A DNA stretch of 64,000 bases, from NCBI GenBank assembly GCA_027186245.1, contig CP114495.1, positions 4,107,001 through 4,171,000 of the forward strand. The letters run 5' to 3'. Every line of letters begins with the position of its first letter. Position 1 is the first letter of the stretch. A model generated the notes under the pieces. It was not told the DNA's origin. It searched no databases and worked only from the letters and a program-made list of their open reading frames with translations. Positions 62,218-64,000 of the stretch are shown here, piece by piece. The translations under genes and the position numbers were made by a program. This DNA is from Coriaria nepalensis. Taxonomy: Eukaryota; Streptophyta; Magnoliopsida; Cucurbitales; Coriariaceae.

Positions 62218-64000
62218 TCATTTTGTGTAAAGAACATCTTCCCATGGGTGACGGTACAATGGCTGTTTCAATCTCTTCTGATCAAAGGTGTGCCTGCCAT
62301 TTTGGTTACCACCCCAAGAAGACAAAAAGTAATCAGATCAGATGAAATTATGTCATACAAAACAAGTTCATATTGATGATTGAAAGACAATTTAAGTTTT
62401 CTTCCCTGCTTTCTAATTGATTCAAGAGTAGGATGCTTAATCCCATCAGTTACTCGGGTGGGTCTTATTAAAGGGTGCATTGGTTTTGCTAATTTAACCT
62501 CAAAACACCATCTTGGGCACTCAAAATGCCATTTCAGAACAAAAGAAAAACAATTTTCAAATTGTTATTTATAAAGAGCTTTATTTTTCTTCATTTTCTC
62601 TCACATTTTTCATTGCCTCCTTCAAATTTCTAGTGTTCACAAAACGCCGTTTCAATATCTATGAAAATTTTGTAATGCTTGCTAAGGAGTGACTTCAGAA
62701 TGTGAAGCGAAAAGCTCCAAGGAAGAGAATTTTGGGTGTAATTGAACTTACCCGATCAGACCGATGGAGCGGGCCAGGACGAAAAGTCCGTTAAGGTAAC
62801 CAATCTCGACAATTTCGTCAATTTCTTGCTTACTGAACATTCCACTACCAGCAAGAAGATCCAAGAAAAGGGTACCAATTGCACCGTCTACATTGAGAAC
62901 AAGGTTATTGGCCTTTGAGAGAGTGTAAGTTTCGACTTGAACAGCATATTCCATGTACTTCACAGAGGGGAATTGTGTGCGTGCAAATCGCTGTAGCAGT
63001 TCCACTCTCTTATCTCTGTTGTCACCTCTCTTGATCCTTTTTTTTTTTTTTTAACACAAGTAAACAAAGAATTTAAACATAATTGATTTCAATTGGTTTA
63101 TAAGCTAAGATTAGAAAGATATTAAGAATGGAAGAAAAATCTTGAATTACCTGTGCCCAATTCCAGGCACACGAATGCCCTTCTTTTTCATGCTTTCAAC
63201 AAACTCATACGGTGTAAGGCCCTGCAAAAGAACAGTGGATGAGATTTTGAATTATAAGATCAGATTTTGAGTAAATTGTATTCTGGTTAGTTTTAGACTG
63301 TGAGGTAAACTGGATTCTATGCATTTCAGACAAACTGGAGTTTTGTCAACCCAAAACTGAAATTTCAAAATGCTCGATAAATACAGCCCAAGTTTCCCCA
63401 AACGCAAAGCATACCCTGTCATAAGCGTCCTTGAAATACCGAGCAGCATCATCAACGGCACCACCAAATCGGGGACCAATTGTAAGCAGACCTGTAGTAG
63501 AAGTCACTAATTACTTGATGTAACAAATTTATCTCTTCATATGATAAAAAACATGAAAAATATTACCAGGGTAAAAATAAGAATGGTTTTATTACCTGAG
63601 ACAAGGCTTGATACAAGGTCCTTTCCAGCCCTCGCTGTTACTATAGTGTTGTGAGCTCCAGAAACACAAGGACCATGGTCAGCACATAGCATCACACATA
63701 TCTGTCCAAAACCATACAAAAATATTCAATACTGAATTGAATAATATAAATTGCAAGAAAGTGGACAGAAAAAAAATAAAAATTGATTTGAGTTTATAGA
63801 TAACAGAAATTTACCTCGATGAACTGTGTACAATAACGAGGAAGACTGCGTTTGAACCACAAAAGCGAGATGACGTCACCAACACCATAACCTTGCTCAA
63901 CAATGGAAGACATCGGTATTCCAGCATAGGATGGCTCCTCACCTGGAAATTTGTTTTGAAGGAAGATTTTAGTTGATGGTATTATATTCGAGGAAGACCT
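62218..64000 (-). CDS. ACLB: ATP-citrate lyase subunit B, 3' part (gene continues beyond the window)
   Basis: Cytosolic ATP-citrate lyase, an ACLA/ACLB heteromer in plants, cleaves citrate with ATP and CoA to acetyl-CoA and oxaloacetate for fatty-acid elongation, flavonoids and sterols. Last six exons: 63815-63942, 63596-63701, 63415-63491, 63151-63221, 62752-63036 and 62218-62293, giving about 246 of roughly 608 residues. The part present is the C-terminal citrate-synthase-like module: [79 protein letters not shown], and the C-terminus [11 protein letters not shown]. No stop or frameshift. The start and N-terminal exons lie to the right of 64000. One acceptor (63037-63038) follows an A-rich instead of a pyrimidine-rich tract. 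One intron carries dispersed repeat copy D. Confidence 0.96.
63293..63310 (-). repeat. Dispersed intronic repeat, core copy D (ACLB intron)
   Basis: On the minus strand GTTTACCTCACAGTCTAA, one mismatch to the core, preceded by a CCA and followed by AACTAACCAGAATACAATTT. The only copy in inverted orientation. Confidence 0.6.

Overview
The window is nuclear DNA from a dicot plant, probably a rosid. The signs are spliced genes with GT/AG introns, AT-rich spacers, several Ty1/copia retrotransposons, and plant-only families: phytochrome B, a PAS-containing Raf-like kinase, plant-type ATP-citrate lyase B and a GDSL esterase. I see no bacterial, organellar or viral gene. All seven host genes or gene remnants lie on the minus strand. 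Exon borders were read by hand from reading-frame continuity, GT/AG sites and family conservation; coding lengths come out as whole codons.

Layout: 0.47-16.28 kb is a multi-exon gene for a secreted or membrane protein that I recognise as AT5G58100 (SPOT1)-like, a pollen-wall gene in Arabidopsis. A 4.9-kb copia element (Copia-1, 2012-6887) sits inside one of its coding exons, and a second, older one (Copia-2, 7038-11917) sits in the intron just upstream. 16.85-17.30 kb holds a broken thymidylate kinase copy. 18.84-22.46 kb holds a decayed 45S rDNA piece (probable 5' ETS plus the first part of 18S) split by a 2,325-bp insertion with TGTAAT...ATTACA ends, probably a solo LTR, which carries a minisatellite. 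23.1-26.4 kb is an intact PP2C gene with a tandem repeat in an intron. 29.1-33.8 kb is a degenerate copia element (Copia-3) with a MITE-like insertion in its 5' LTR. 34.0-36.5 kb is an intact five-exon GDSL esterase/lipase. 38.1-42.8 kb is a degenerate minus-strand copia element (Copia-4). 43.6-49.1 kb is an intact 13-exon PAS-Raf kinase. 53.05-54.17 kb is a TCGA-rich higher-order tandem repeat. 55.6-60.4 kb is phytochrome B (four exons, 1,130 aa), with two G-boxes upstream. 62.2-64.0 kb is the 3' part of ATP-citrate lyase subunit B, which runs off the right edge.

How the parts relate: this is an ordinary plant gene neighbourhood, not an operon. The genes serve separate roles: light perception, a MAPKKK-like cascade, dephosphorylation, acetyl-CoA supply, lipid hydrolysis and pollen wall. 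The most notable points are the copia insertion in a coding exon, the deaminated rDNA fragment with its nested insertion, a short dispersed repeat seen only inside introns of four genes, and two unrelated TCGA-rich tandem arrays. I did not find a convincing new multi-gene system.
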